Shown: one piece after another, positions 44,674 through 53,885 of the stretch
How the letters are laid out: every line of letters begins with the position of its first letter
Numbering within the stretch: position 1 is the stretch's first letter
Origin: Cupriavidus sp. YR651
Lineage (GTDB): Bacteria > Pseudomonadota > Gammaproteobacteria > Burkholderiales > Burkholderiaceae
Direction: 5' to 3'
Length of the DNA: 64,000 bases
Assembly: GCF_900101625.1 (NCBI RefSeq)
Contig: NZ_FMYZ01000009.1
Span: 124,001 to 188,000, forward strand
Position numbers and translations under genes: made by a program
The notes under the pieces: model-generated
Told to the model about the DNA's origin: nothing
The model's input: the letters and a program-made list of their open reading frames with translations, nothing else
Databases searched by the model: none

Positions 44674-45666
44674 TCAATCGACGGTGGCGCCGGAGGCCTT
44701 CACCACACTCTTCCATTTGACGTATTCCTTGCGCGTGAACTGGCCGAACTGCTCGGCCGATCCGCCCACGGGGTCCGCCCCCTCGCGGATCATCTGGGCC
44801 TGCAGGGACGGCAAGGCATCGTTTACCGCCTGGTTGACCCGGGCGATGACCGTCGGCGGCGTGCCCTTCGGCGCGAAGATGCCGAACCACGATCCGGCCT
44901 CGAAGCCCGGGAAGCCCTTCTCCGCCACGGTCGGCAGGTCCGGCAGCGAGCGCGAGCGCCGGGCGCTGCTGACCGCCAGCGCGCGCAGCTTGCCGGACTG
45001 GATGTGCGAAATCACGGACGGAATCGTCGCGAACATGAACTGTATCCGACCGGACAGCAAATCATTGAGCGCATCCGCGCCCTTGTAGGGGATATGGGTG
45101 GCCTGCGTGCCGATCCGCTCCGTCAGCATGAAGCCGGACAGGTGCGACGAGGTGCCCACGCCGGTCGAGCTGTAGTTCAGCTTGCCGGGGTTGGCCTTGG
45201 CATAGGCGACGAATTCCTCGAACGACTTCACGGGCAGCGACGGATGCACCACCAGCACGTTGGGCACGTCGGCGATCTGCACGACCGGCATCAGGTCTGT
45301 CAGCGGGTCATAGTTCAGGCGCTTGTAGAGGGTCTGGTTGATCGAGATCGGGCCGACCGAATCGACCAGCAGCGTGTAGCCATCCGCCGGCGACCGCACG
45401 ACGAACTCGGTGCCAATATTGCCACCGGCGCCCGGCCGGTTGTCGACCACGAACGATTGCTTGAAGCGCTGCGCCAGATGCTGGCTCACGCTGCGCGCCA
45501 GCATGTCGGTGGTGCCGCCGGCCGTAAACGCGACGACCACGCGCACCGGCTTGGCCGGATACTCTTCGGCGGCATGGGCCGTCGTGGTCAGGGCGATGCC
45601 GGCACCGGCAAGGGTCAGGCACATCATGCTTTGGGTCAGCCATCGACCGGGGGCAAATCGACGCAT
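44674..45666 (-). CDS. Bug-type periplasmic solute receptor (TctC family), copy 1
   Basis: A 330-residue secreted receptor with AGGAGA before the ATG. Signal peptide of about 33 residues ('ALTTTAHAAEEYP'). The mature protein has the family marks 'KPVRVVVAFTAGGTTDMLA', 'DNRPGAGGNIGTEF', 'STGVGTSSHLSG' and 'IPYKGADALNDLLSGRI'. Bug proteins bind carboxylates such as citrate, glutamate or aromatic acids; many work as orphan sensors rather than with a TctAB permease. It is closely similar to the receptor at 58851-59819. The operon context points to a di- or tricarboxylate ligand. Confidence 0.9.
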   Translation of the reverse strand: MRRFAPGRWLTQSMMCLTLAGAGIALTTTAHAAEEYPAKPVRVVVAFTAGGTTDMLARSVSQHLAQRFKQSFVVDNRPGAGGNIGTEFVVRSPADGYTLLVDSVGPISINQTLYKRLNYDPLTDLMPVVQIADVPNVLVVHPSLPVKSFEEFVAYAKANPGKLNYSSTGVGTSSHLSGFMLTERIGTQATHIPYKGADALNDLLSGRIQFMFATIPSVISHIQSGKLRALAVSSARRSRSLPDLPTVAEKGFPGFEAGSWFGIFAPKGTPPTVIARVNQAVNDALPSLQAQMIREGADPVGGSAEQFGQFTRKEYVKWKSVVKASGATVD

Positions 45667-45736
45667 GGGAAGTCTCCTGTGAATGCAGCGGTCCGCCGGG
45701 CGGCCGCTGTCTTTTCGATGGGAAGGATTGGCGAAA

Positions 45737-46633
45737 TCAAACGTTGCCGAAGTCGTAGAGTCGAGCCGGATTGGTCACCAGCACACGTTCTCGCGCGGCC
45801 GCATCCGGCAGCCAGCGCGCCAGCAGGTTGAACAGCACGCCGTCGTCGGGCATCTGCGCGGCTTCGAAGTAATTGATGTGAGGCCAGTCGGAGCCCCACA
45901 CCACCTGCCCGGGATTGGCCGCCAGCAGCGCGGCGACAAATGGATCGACCTCGTGATATGGCGCACCTGCGGGCTGCAGCCGATCCGCGCCGGAGATCTT
46001 GGTCCACGCCACGCCCTCCGCCAGCAGCGCGCACAGCGCCTGGAAGCCGGCATCGGCCACGCCGCGTGCCGTGGCCATGCGGCCCATGTGGTCGATGACC
46101 AGCGGCAGCCCCACCGCCTTCAGTCGTGGCGCCAGCGTCACCAGATCCGGCGCGTGGATCCAGATCTGCGCGTGCCAGCCGCGCTCGGCCAGCCGGGGCG
46201 CCAGCGCCTCGAGCACCTCGATGCCCACGCCGTTGCGATACACCGCGTGGCCACCCATCTGGTAGAGGTTGATGCGCACGCCGCGCACCCCGGCCGCATG
46301 CCACGCATCGAGTTCGGCGTCGCTGGTATCGGCGGCGGGCACGACGATGCCGCGCAGGCGTGTGGGGTATTTGCGCAGCGCATCGGTCACCACGCTGTTG
46401 TCGGTGCCGCTGGCGCTGGCCGTCACCAGTACGCCGCGCGTCAGGCCGAGTTCGTCCAGATGGGCGATGAATGCGTCGGCGGGATGCTCGGCCGGCGTGT
46501 AGCTGCGGTCCAGCGCGAGCGGATAGCGTACAAACGGCCCGAATACGTGGGCGTGGCTGTCGCACGCGCCGGGCGGCGCGCGGAACGCCGGCGCTGCGAT
46601 GGTTTTCAGCGGAGGGAGGCAGGGACGCGTCAT
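45737..46633 (-). CDS. Amidohydrolase, 2-pyrone-4,6-dicarboxylate lactonase-like
   Basis: A 298-residue metal-dependent hydrolase. His27-x-His29 in 'CDSHAHVFGP', 'GVRGVRINLYQ', 'LVIDHMGRM' and the Asp in 'VVWGSDWPHINY' fit the COG3618 branch of the amidohydrolase superfamily, which includes the LigI lactonase for 2-pyrone-4,6-dicarboxylate and related sugar or muconate lactonases. The exact lactone is unknown, but a dicarboxylate lactone would fit the neighbouring polycarboxylate genes. It lies between two Bug receptor genes. Confidence 0.82.
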   Translation of the reverse strand: MTRPCLPPLKTIAAPAFRAPPGACDSHAHVFGPFVRYPLALDRSYTPAEHPADAFIAHLDELGLTRGVLVTASASGTDNSVVTDALRKYPTRLRGIVVPAADTSDAELDAWHAAGVRGVRINLYQMGGHAVYRNGVGIEVLEALAPRLAERGWHAQIWIHAPDLVTLAPRLKAVGLPLVIDHMGRMATARGVADAGFQALCALLAEGVAWTKISGADRLQPAGAPYHEVDPFVAALLAANPGQVVWGSDWPHINYFEAAQMPDDGVLFNLLARWLPDAAARERVLVTNPARLYDFGNV

Positions 46634-46652
46634 GGCAAGGTTCGGGTAGCGG

Positions 46653-47636
46653 TTAGTCCGGCGCCTTCAGGCGGCCGGCGGCGGCAAGCGTCTGGGCGCG
46701 CGCGTCCTCGCGTTGCAGCGAGGCCAGCAATTCCTGCGGCGAGGAAGACTGCGCCACGCTACCCACGCTCAGCAGGCGGCTCTTGACGCTGCCTTCGGCC
46801 AGCACCTTGCGCAGCGCACCGTTGATCGCATCGACCACGGCGGCAGGCGTGCCCACTGGTGCCAGCAACCCGGTCGCCGTCGTGGCCTCGAAGTTGGCCA
46901 GGCCCGCCTCGCGCAACGTCGGCACCTTCGACAGCGCCGGGTCCCGTTCGCGCGACATCACCGCCAGCGCACGCAACGCGCCGGACTGGATATGCGGCGC
47001 GGAGCTGGTCAGCTGATCCACCACCAGGTCGATCTGGCCACCCATCAGGTCGATCAGCGCCGGGGCCGACCCCTTGTAAGGGACCTCGTTGAGCCGGATC
47101 TTCGCGGCGTCCTCGAGCTGCAACGCGGCCATATGGTTGGTCGTGCCGGGGCCGGCATGGCCCACCGTCACCTTGCCCGGGTTCGCGCGCGCATGGGCCA
47201 GCAGCGCGGCGATGTCCCGGAAGCGCGTGTCGTTGCCCTTCACCACGACCACGAGCGCCGTGGTGGAGACCAGCCCGACCGGACTGAAACTGGCGAGCTT
47301 GAAGCTGGTGCGCGTCATCTTGGGCAGCACGACGATGGCGTTCGGCGTGGTCACCAGCAGCGTGCTGCCATCCGGCTCCGCGCGCGATACCGCCGTGGCA
47401 CCGATCACGCCGCCGGCACCGGGCCGGTTGTCGACGATCACGTTGCGGCCCAGCGTTTGCTCCAGCGCCGGCGCAATCGCACGTGCCACCACATCGAGAT
47501 TGCCGCCCGGGGCGAACGGCACCACCAGCGTGACCGGCTTGTTAGGAAGGCCCTGCGCCCGCGCCAACAGCGCATGGGGGGCCACGCCGAGCGCGAGCAT
47601 CTGCGCCAGCATGCGTCTGCGGTTGATCTGTCTCAC
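46653..47636 (-). CDS. Bug-type periplasmic solute receptor (TctC family), copy 2
   Basis: A 327-residue secreted receptor beginning at GTG with a strong AAGGAGAAGGA upstream. The N-terminus 'MRQINRRRMLAQMLALG' followed by 'ALLARAQGLPNKP' has a Tat-like arginine run but could be Sec-exported. 'KPVTLVVPFAPGGNLDVVA', 'VDNRPGAGGVIG', 'HAGPGTTNHM' and 'VPYKGSAPALIDLMGGQID' define the family. It is more distant from the other two receptors of the window, so it probably binds a different carboxylate. Confidence 0.9.
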   Translation of the reverse strand: MRQINRRRMLAQMLALGVAPHALLARAQGLPNKPVTLVVPFAPGGNLDVVARAIAPALEQTLGRNVIVDNRPGAGGVIGATAVSRAEPDGSTLLVTTPNAIVVLPKMTRTSFKLASFSPVGLVSTTALVVVVKGNDTRFRDIAALLAHARANPGKVTVGHAGPGTTNHMAALQLEDAAKIRLNEVPYKGSAPALIDLMGGQIDLVVDQLTSSAPHIQSGALRALAVMSRERDPALSKVPTLREAGLANFEATTATGLLAPVGTPAAVVDAINGALRKVLAEGSVKSRLLSVGSVAQSSSPQELLASLQREDARAQTLAAAGRLKAPD

Positions 47637-47847
47637 TCCTTCTCCTTTGGGGGCTTTCTTCTATGTCTGATAAGGAAGGTGAGGCCGCCGTCGTTTCCCG
47701 TTCCACGCGACCTCGAGGGGAATCTCTCACCGTCTTTGCGGTGCTATGAAATGAAGCGATAGCGGTCCTGGTCAGGCGCGGCCGCAGACAGTACAAGTGG
47801 TACGGCAAGGCCGCGCAACGACGCCAGGATCTTTTTGAAGCGACCTC

Positions 47848-48636
47848 CTAGTCGCGGTAGCTGGGGTCCAGACGGTCGAGCTTGCGCAGGAGCGCGGGCC
47901 ACTCCATCACGCCATACGGACGGCGCGTGCCCGGCTGGTAGTTGTTCCAGGTCTCCTGCAGGATGTCCGCCGGCACGTCACGCAGCGGCGTGCCGCACGA
48001 CATCGCCGCCACTTGCGAGCGGCAAGCCAGCTCCAGCCGGTGCATCCAGTTGAACGCCTCGCCGACGGTGTTGCCCACCGTCAGCACGCCGTGGTTGCGC
48101 AGGATCAGCGCCTCGCCCTTGCCAAGATCCTCGATCAGCGACGCCTGCTCGGCGGTATCGAGCACCACGCCCTGATATTCGTGATAGCCCACCTTGAGGA
48201 AGCGCATGGCGGTCTGCGTGACCGGCAGCAGGCCGCAATCGAGCGCGGACACGGCCATCGACGCCCAGCTGTGCGTGTGAATCACGCAGGCCACCTCGGG
48301 GCGGGCATGGTGCACGGCGCTGTGGATCACGTAGCCGGCCTTGTTGATGCCGTAGTCGAGTGCACCGAAATCCGGCTTGGAAAGAATCTTGCCGTCGTGG
48401 TCGACCTTGATCAGGCTGGACGCGGTGATTTCCTCGTACATCATGCCGTAGGCATTGATCAGGAAGGCATCCTCCTCATCCGGCACGCGCACGGAGATGT
48501 GGTTGGCCATCATGTCCGCCATGCCGTACAGCTCCACCAGCCGGTAGCAGGCAGCCAGGTCCACGCGGGCCTGCCACTCCGCCTCGCTGCATTGGCTGCG
48601 CATCGATGGAATGTTCAGCACTCCGGGTTTCGTCAT
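47848..48636 (-). CDS. Class II aldolase/adducin family protein
   Basis: A 262-residue protein with GGAGA before the ATG. The zinc-site His residues in 'CVIHTHSWASM' and 'LILRNHGVLTVG', with 'GMADMMANHISVRVP' near the N-terminus, match class II aldolase/adducin enzymes (fuculose-phosphate aldolase relatives), which cleave or decarboxylate hydroxy acids. Members of this length lacking sugar-phosphate context often act on hydroxy-dicarboxylates. It follows tcuB by 53 bp on the same strand and probably belongs to that operon. Confidence 0.85.
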   Translation of the reverse strand: MTKPGVLNIPSMRSQCSEAEWQARVDLAACYRLVELYGMADMMANHISVRVPDEEDAFLINAYGMMYEEITASSLIKVDHDGKILSKPDFGALDYGINKAGYVIHSAVHHARPEVACVIHTHSWASMAVSALDCGLLPVTQTAMRFLKVGYHEYQGVVLDTAEQASLIEDLGKGEALILRNHGVLTVGNTVGEAFNWMHRLELACRSQVAAMSCGTPLRDVPADILQETWNNYQPGTRRPYGVMEWPALLRKLDRLDPSYRD

Positions 48637-48689
48637 GATGGGTCTCCTTTGAATTCAGCGTTATTTGGGGCACCGGGGTGAGTCTTGTT

Positions 48690-49862
48690 TTAGTCCGAGC
48701 CGAGGGCCAGGTCATTCGACCGGCGCTTTTCGATGTGGTACTTCAGCAGGGCCGCGCTGCGATAGATGCCGTGTGCGAACTTGCCGTATGGCAGCGTCAG
48801 GAACAGCGCCATCACGATGCCGAGGTGCACGGCCAGCAGCGACGCCATCGCGGCGGAATCGCGCCAGGCCAGCAGCGCCAGGCCGCTTGCGCTGGTCAGG
48901 AACAGCAGCGCGATGAAGCCACGGTCCATCGGCTTCTGCTCCGGATCGCCCGTGCGCGGGTCGCGCCGCATATTGAGCCAGAACAGCCCGGCCGTGCCGA
49001 TCAACAGGCCGATGCCGCCCACCGTGCCCAGCAGCACCGGCAGGCTGGTCACCGGATACGGCGCGTGCAGGTCCAGCAGGTAGTGATACAGCGTGGCGAC
49101 CGCCGTGGCGGCGAAGCACAGCATGAAGCCATAGAATGTGAAATGGTGGAAGCGCCGGCGCAGCAGCGTGAAGGCATCGTCCGCGTTGTTGCAGCCCTGT
49201 CCGTGGCCGCCATCGAGGTACTTGAGCCGCAACGCGTCATGCGCCGCGCCACCGACCGCCGCGCCGCGCGCTTCGCCCGGCCGCGTGCCCGGCGACACCT
49301 GCCGCCAGAACCGCGTCACCCCTGCCCCCAGCGCCAGCATCGCGAACAGGAACACCACGCCGAACATCGCCGCCAGCAGGTTATGCGGGAAGATCGCGTA
49401 GAAATTGCCGGCCAGCGGCGCGTGCAGCAGGCTGCCGCGCATCGCCAGCACCATCAGCAGGAACAGCGCCAGGCCACCGGCCATCGCCAGCGCGGTAACC
49501 AGCCCGGCACGGCGATACAGGCCGCCAAGGGCCGCCGGAAACGCGTAGTCGCCATAGGTCTGCACGCGCACCTTCGCCATTGCCTGCGGGATGTTGACCG
49601 CGAATTCGTGCGGCGGCGCGTACTGGCACGCGTGGTAGCAGGCGCCGCAGTTGTGGCAGAGGTTGGCCAGGTAGTGGATGTCGGCCTTGCCGAATTCCAG
49701 CCGCCGCGTCATGGCGGGAAAGACCGCGCAGAAGCCCTCGCAATAGCGGCAGGCGTTGCAGATCTGCAGCGTGCGGGCGACCTCGCCTTCGTCGGTGGTC
49801 AGCGGCAATGCGCCCTGCGCCAGCGCCGCCGCCTCGCGCGTCAGCGCTTCAAGATGTTGCAT
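48690..49862 (-). CDS. tcuB: Tricarballylate utilization protein B (Fe-S and membrane subunit)
   Basis: A 390-residue protein. Two [4Fe-4S] cluster motifs lie near the N-terminus (Cys35, 38, 41, 45 and Cys69, 72, 75, 79), followed by about five transmembrane helices (from residue 105 on) with several His residues that could bind heme. In Salmonella, TcuB passes electrons from TcuA to the quinone pool. The ATG at 49862 overlaps the tcuA stop by 14 bases, so the two are translationally coupled; the longer upstream frame is a shadow of tcuA. Confidence 0.9.
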   Translation of the reverse strand: MQHLEALTREAAALAQGALPLTTDEGEVARTLQICNACRYCEGFCAVFPAMTRRLEFGKADIHYLANLCHNCGACYHACQYAPPHEFAVNIPQAMAKVRVQTYGDYAFPAALGGLYRRAGLVTALAMAGGLALFLLMVLAMRGSLLHAPLAGNFYAIFPHNLLAAMFGVVFLFAMLALGAGVTRFWRQVSPGTRPGEARGAAVGGAAHDALRLKYLDGGHGQGCNNADDAFTLLRRRFHHFTFYGFMLCFAATAVATLYHYLLDLHAPYPVTSLPVLLGTVGGIGLLIGTAGLFWLNMRRDPRTGDPEQKPMDRGFIALLFLTSASGLALLAWRDSAAMASLLAVHLGIVMALFLTLPYGKFAHGIYRSAALLKYHIEKRRSNDLALGSD

Positions 49863-51297
49863 GTTCTGTTTCCTGTGATGCCTGTCGGGCGCCAGCCCGT
49901 GCCGCCCCGCGTCTGATTGCAGCGGCGGCAGCTGCCGCCTGCGTGCCCGCGATGCGGCCAAATGCGGTGCCGATCGCCATGCCGACGCCCGCCGTATAGC
50001 CCTTGCCCAGCACGTTGCCGGCCATCATCTCGCCGGCCACGAAAAGGTTCTCGCTCGGCTTGCCGCCGAAATGCACGGCCGATTCGTCGTTCACCTTCAG
50101 GCCCAGATAGGTAAAGGTGATGCCCGGACGCAGCGCGTAGCCGTAGAACGGTGCCGTATCGAGCGGCCGGGCCCAGTGGGTCTTGGCCGGCGTCACGCCT
50201 TCGGTGTGGCAGTCGTCGAGCACCGTGTGGTCGAACTTGCCGACGCGGCAGGCGGCGTTGTATTCGTTGATCGTGCGCATGAAGGTGGCTTCATCGAGCC
50301 CCAGCTTGCGCGCCAGCTCCGGCAGCGTGTCGGCGGTCACACCGGGGAAAACCGGCGGCATGAAGCGGCCCACGGCCTTGGCGTCGATGATGGAGTAGCC
50401 GATCTGCCGCGGCTGCTGGGCGACCAGGCGGCCCCAGATCGCATATCGCTTGGGCCAGAAGTCCTCGCCTTCGTCGTAGAAGCGCTCGGCGTTGGCGTTC
50501 AGCACCACGCCCAGCGACACGCAATCGATCCGCGTGCAGATGCCGCCGTCATAGAGCGGCGCGCGCGCGTCGATGGCCACGCAGTGGGACTGCGACGGAT
50601 CGCCGATGGCGTCGGCGCCCGCTTCGATCATGTACTTCAGCAGCACGCCCATGTTGAAGCGCGTGCCACGGATCAGGAAATTGTCGGCCGGCCATTCGCC
50701 GCGTTCGTTCTGGCCCCAGGCCTCGCGCAGCCACTCGCGGTTCGATTCGAAACCGCCGGCAGCCAGCACGCAGGTGCGGGCCTCGATGCGTTCGTCGCCG
50801 ATGCGGGCGGCCACGAAGCGGTCTCCATCGAGCTCGATCGCGTCCACCGGCGCGTTGTAGCGAATCTGGACGCCGAGCTTTTCGGCGCTGCGATAGTACG
50901 CATTGACCAGTGCCTTGCCGCCACCCATGAAAAAGGCGTTGGTGCGCGCCACGTGCAGCGCGCCGGACAGCGGCGGCTGGAAGTGCACGCCGTGGCTGCG
51001 CATCCAGTCGCGGCAGGTGGAAGACGCGCGGATGGCCAGCCGTGCGAGGTGCTCGTCGGTCAGGCCGCCGGTTACCTTCAGCAGGTCTTGCCAGTATTCC
51101 TCTTCCGGGTAGGCGTCGACGAGCACGTCTTGCGGCGCATCGTGCATGCAGCGGAGGTTGCGGGTGTGCTGGGAATTGCCGCCACGCCATTCTCGGGGCG
51201 CGGCTTCGAGCAGCATCACGCTGGCGCCGGCTTCCCGGGCCATGAGGGCTGCGCAGAGGGCGGCATTGCCGCCGCCGATCACCAGGACGTCGATCAT
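49849..51297 (-). CDS. tcuA: FAD-dependent tricarballylate dehydrogenase
   Basis: A 482-residue flavoprotein of the fumarate reductase/succinate dehydrogenase flavin class. The N-terminal FAD loop is '[17 protein letters not shown]'; '[12 protein letters not shown]', '[14 protein letters not shown]', '[19 protein letters not shown]' region and the C-terminal '[23 protein letters not shown]' (seen as two parts) are as in TcuA. In Salmonella it oxidises tricarballylate to cis-aconitate, which then enters the citric acid cycle. Cytosolic face of the membrane, paired with tcuB. No citrate-type MFS permease (tcuC) is present; Bug receptors flank the genes instead. Confidence 0.9.
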   Translation of the reverse strand: MIDVLVIGGGNAALCAALMAREAGASVMLLEAAPREWRGGNSQHTRNLRCMHDAPQDVLVDAYPEEEYWQDLLKVTGGLTDEHLARLAIRASSTCRDWMRSHGVHFQPPLSGALHVARTNAFFMGGGKALVNAYYRSAEKLGVQIRYNAPVDAIELDGDRFVAARIGDERIEARTCVLAAGGFESNREWLREAWGQNERGEWPADNFLIRGTRFNMGVLLKYMIEAGADAIGDPSQSHCVAIDARAPLYDGGICTRIDCVSLGVVLNANAERFYDEGEDFWPKRYAIWGRLVAQQPRQIGYSIIDAKAVGRFMPPVFPGVTADTLPELARKLGLDEATFMRTINEYNAACRVGKFDHTVLDDCHTEGVTPAKTHWARPLDTAPFYGYALRPGITFTYLGLKVNDESAVHFGGKPSENLFVAGEMMAGNVLGKGYTAGVGMAIGTAFGRIAGTQAAAAAAAIRRGAARAGARQASQETEHATS

Positions 51298-51615
51298 GGC
51301 CGGACGCCCTGGCAGCAGGAATTTTTATGGGGAAGGGACACGACTTTCTCGGGCTTTTTGGAGTCTGTCCGGGACTGTAGCGGGCGGGCGGGACGCTGCT
51401 AAGCCCTTGTCCGACATGGGGGCATCACGATTCGTGATGGGGTGCGGGCGGCCGGACAGGCCTCGTTTTCAGCGGTGGCGCAGCGAGGCCGGGGGACGAC
51501 GGGCCAAGGCGACAAAAGGGACGAGAGCGACAAAAAAGCGCGACGAAAAAGCGCGACAAAAAAAAACGAGGCAAAAAAGCGCCGAAAGCGGCGCCCGGGC
51601 CCGCGTGTCAGCCAG
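51298..51615. other. tcuA upstream region with A-tract repeats
   Basis: About 318 bases containing the tcuA promoter and, from 51527 to 51579, several A-runs of five to nine separated by short GC-rich units such as GCGCGAC. This periodic A-tract pattern would give intrinsically bent DNA. No protein gene. Confidence 0.45.
51573..51594 (-). terminator. Intrinsic terminator of the tcuR-like gene
   Basis: On the minus strand GCGCCG-CTTT-CGGCGC is followed directly by TTTTTT. It lies 22 bp after the LysR gene stop. Confidence 0.85.
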
Positions 51616-52557
51616 TCAGCCCTCCAGCAACCGCGCGCCACGCCAGCCACCTGACTTGACGAGTCCCCGTGCCGTATCGGCCAGCACCACGCGCAGCGCC
51701 AGCGCGGCCGGCGACAGTTCGTCGTCGGACAGGCTGCACAGCAGGTTCTGCCGGCCCACCTCGGGATCGTCGATCTGGGCCAGATGGAAGCGCGTTTCCG
51801 CATCGGGATACCGCCCCACCGCTGCCCACGGCTGGAGCGTGGCGCCGAAGCCCATGTCCACGGCATCCATCAGCATGGCCAGCGAGTCGATCTCCTGCAC
51901 CACGCGCGGCGCCACCTTGGCGCGGGCGAACGCCGTATCCAGCGTGCTGCGCAGGCCGTGCACGCCAGTCGGCATGATCAGCGGGATCTCGGCCAGGTCG
52001 GCCATGCCCAATTGCGTGGAGGGCTCCGCCTTGCCTTGCGGCAGCGCCTGGCGCGACTGGATCAGGAACAGCGTTTCCTCCAGCAGCGGAATCACCGTCC
52101 AGCGCCGCGCCGCGTTGGTATCGAACAGAACCGCCAGGTCAAGCTGGCGGGCGTTGAGCATGGCGGTCAGGTGCCCGGACAGGCTTTCCACGATATGCAG
52201 CCGTACATCGGGATAGCGCTCGCGCATCGCGCGGATCAGCGGCACGCCGATCACGGATGCAGTGGTCGGCGCCAGGCCGACGCTGACGGTCCCGGTCAAC
52301 CGGGCCTGATGGGCGGCGCGCCGGGCCTGCTCGGCATGACGCAGCGTGAGCTGGGCCTCGTGGAAAAAGGCGAGGCCGGCCTCCGTGGGCGTCACGCCAT
52401 GCGGCGTGCGGCGCAGCAAGCGGGTCGCCAACTCCCCCTCCAGCCGGCTGATCTGCTGGCTGACGGCCGACTGCACCATGTCAAGTTCGAGCGCCGCCCG
52501 GCTCATGCTGCCGAGTTCGACCACCCGCACGAAATACTGAAGCTGGCGCAATTCCAT
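51616..52557 (-). CDS. tcuR: LysR-type regulator, TcuR-like
   Basis: A 313-residue LysR regulator. The N-terminal wHTH reads 'MELRQLQYFVRVVELGSMS', then 'DMVQSAVSQQISRLEGELA'; the effector domain (about 92-300) has 'GTVSVGLAPTTASVIGVPL' and 'LPLIMPTGVHGLRST'-like 'IPLIMPTGVHGLRS'. This is the Nac/TcuR subgroup, and it lies directly upstream of tcuAB, as tcuR does in Salmonella, though here on the same strand rather than divergent and with its own terminator. The symbol is given on context; the target is inferred. Confidence 0.75.
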   Translation of the reverse strand: MELRQLQYFVRVVELGSMSRAALELDMVQSAVSQQISRLEGELATRLLRRTPHGVTPTEAGLAFFHEAQLTLRHAEQARRAAHQARLTGTVSVGLAPTTASVIGVPLIRAMRERYPDVRLHIVESLSGHLTAMLNARQLDLAVLFDTNAARRWTVIPLLEETLFLIQSRQALPQGKAEPSTQLGMADLAEIPLIMPTGVHGLRSTLDTAFARAKVAPRVVQEIDSLAMLMDAVDMGFGATLQPWAAVGRYPDAETRFHLAQIDDPEVGRQNLLCSLSDDELSPAALALRVVLADTARGLVKSGGWRGARLLEG

Positions 52558-52703
52558 CTGGCTCCCCCGAATTCCCGCATGCGCCGAACCCGCCCACGCC
52601 GGCGGGGGTTCGGTCCTGGATGTTTCCGGGTCTTATACCAGATGTGCGGCCACGCATTCGACTGGAGCGTCGGTGCGCGTGGCCCGCATCGCGCCGACGG
52701 CCG

Positions 52704-53864
52704 TCAGGCTCGCGCTTTCTCCGGCCGCTGCGAGAACGTGCGCTCGAACACCGATTCGGCGATGCGGTTCTTCAGGATCTCGATCGATCCGCCCGCGATC
52801 ATCCAGCCACGGCAACGGCGTTGGCAGTATTCCACCAGTTCCTCCTGGCTGTAGCCCATGCCGCCCATCACCTGCAGCGCTTCATTGGCGATATCGAAAC
52901 CAGCCTGGTTGCAGAAGGCCTTGGCGATGGCCGTTTCCTCGGCGGACGGGATGCCGCTGTCCGCGTTGGCAGCGGCGCGGTACAGCAGCAACTGGCCCGC
53001 ATCGAGCTTCATCTTCATCTCGGCGAACTTCCATTGCAGCCCCTGGAACTCGCAAAGCAGCCGGCCGAACTGCTTGCGCTGCATCGCCCATTGGCGCGCC
53101 ACCTCGTACGCGTAGCGGCCGAGCGCCAGCGAGCGGGCGGTGTTGCCCATGCGCTCCACGTTGAAGCCGGCGATCTGCTTCTTGAAGCCGCCCTCGCCCA
53201 GCAACACGTCCTCGGGGCCGACATAGACATCCTCGAAATAGATCTGCGCCCATTCCTCGCCCGACATGAAGCGCGAGCGCTGGCCGATGCGCACGCCCGG
53301 CGCCTTGGTGTCGATCAGCACCGACCCGATGCCGCCCACGCCGGGGCCAAAGCGTACATAGGTCAGGATCACATCGGCGTGCGGACCGTGGGTCGTGAAG
53401 ATCTTGCTGCCCTGGATGCGGAAGCCCTCGCCATCCGGCGTGGCGGTGGTCTTCAGCTCGGTCACGGCGGAGCCGGCTTCCGGCTCGGTCATGCCGACGG
53501 AAATCAGCGCCTCGCCCTGCAGCAGCGGCGTCAGCCATTTGGCCTTCTGCGCGGCGGACCCATACTCGGCCAGCACGCGGATGGCACCGAAGTTGCCGGC
53601 CTGAATGACGTCCGCGCTGCGCGGGCATTGCGCGGCAACGGCCTGGATGGCGATGATCGCGTCCATCAGCGTGCCGCCCTGCCCGCCATCCGCCTCGGCG
53701 ATCGTGATACCCAGCAGGCCCTGCGCGGCCATTTTCCTGGCCACCTCCCACGGGTATTCGTCGGTGTGGGCGCGCTGGCGGGCGCCCGGCTTCAGTTCCT
53801 TTTCGGCAAACCGGCTGACGGCGTCCTGGAATTCCTGTTGTTCCGGGGTGAGTTTGAAGTGCAT
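52704..53864 (-). CDS. Acyl-CoA dehydrogenase, isovaleryl-type active-site layout
   Basis: A 386-residue flavoenzyme. 'ISVGMTEPEAGSA' (FAD/substrate loop), 'KIFTTHGPHADV' and 'GGMGYSQEELVEYCQRRCR' show the family. The C-terminal loop that carries the catalytic Glu in most members (YEGT) reads 'IAGGSIEI', so Glu is absent there; Glu237 in 'FNVERMGN' lies where isovaleryl- and long-chain acyl-CoA dehydrogenases keep their base. Such enzymes oxidise branched or substituted acyl-CoAs. It is 22 bp downstream of the acyl-CoA synthetase gene and probably acts on its product. Confidence 0.88.
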   Translation of the reverse strand: MHFKLTPEQQEFQDAVSRFAEKELKPGARQRAHTDEYPWEVARKMAAQGLLGITIAEADGGQGGTLMDAIIAIQAVAAQCPRSADVIQAGNFGAIRVLAEYGSAAQKAKWLTPLLQGEALISVGMTEPEAGSAVTELKTTATPDGEGFRIQGSKIFTTHGPHADVILTYVRFGPGVGGIGSVLIDTKAPGVRIGQRSRFMSGEEWAQIYFEDVYVGPEDVLLGEGGFKKQIAGFNVERMGNTARSLALGRYAYEVARQWAMQRKQFGRLLCEFQGLQWKFAEMKMKLDAGQLLLYRAAANADSGIPSAEETAIAKAFCNQAGFDIANEALQVMGGMGYSQEELVEYCQRRCRGWMIAGGSIEILKNRIAESVFERTFSQRPEKARA

Positions 53865-53885
53865 GAGCGTCTCCGAATCTGAATC

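Noticed and set aside
43753-45831. A 692-codon plus-strand frame across the 2-hydroxyacid dehydrogenase and Bug genes
   Set aside because: Runs through two real genes on the other strand, with no conserved sequence of its own.
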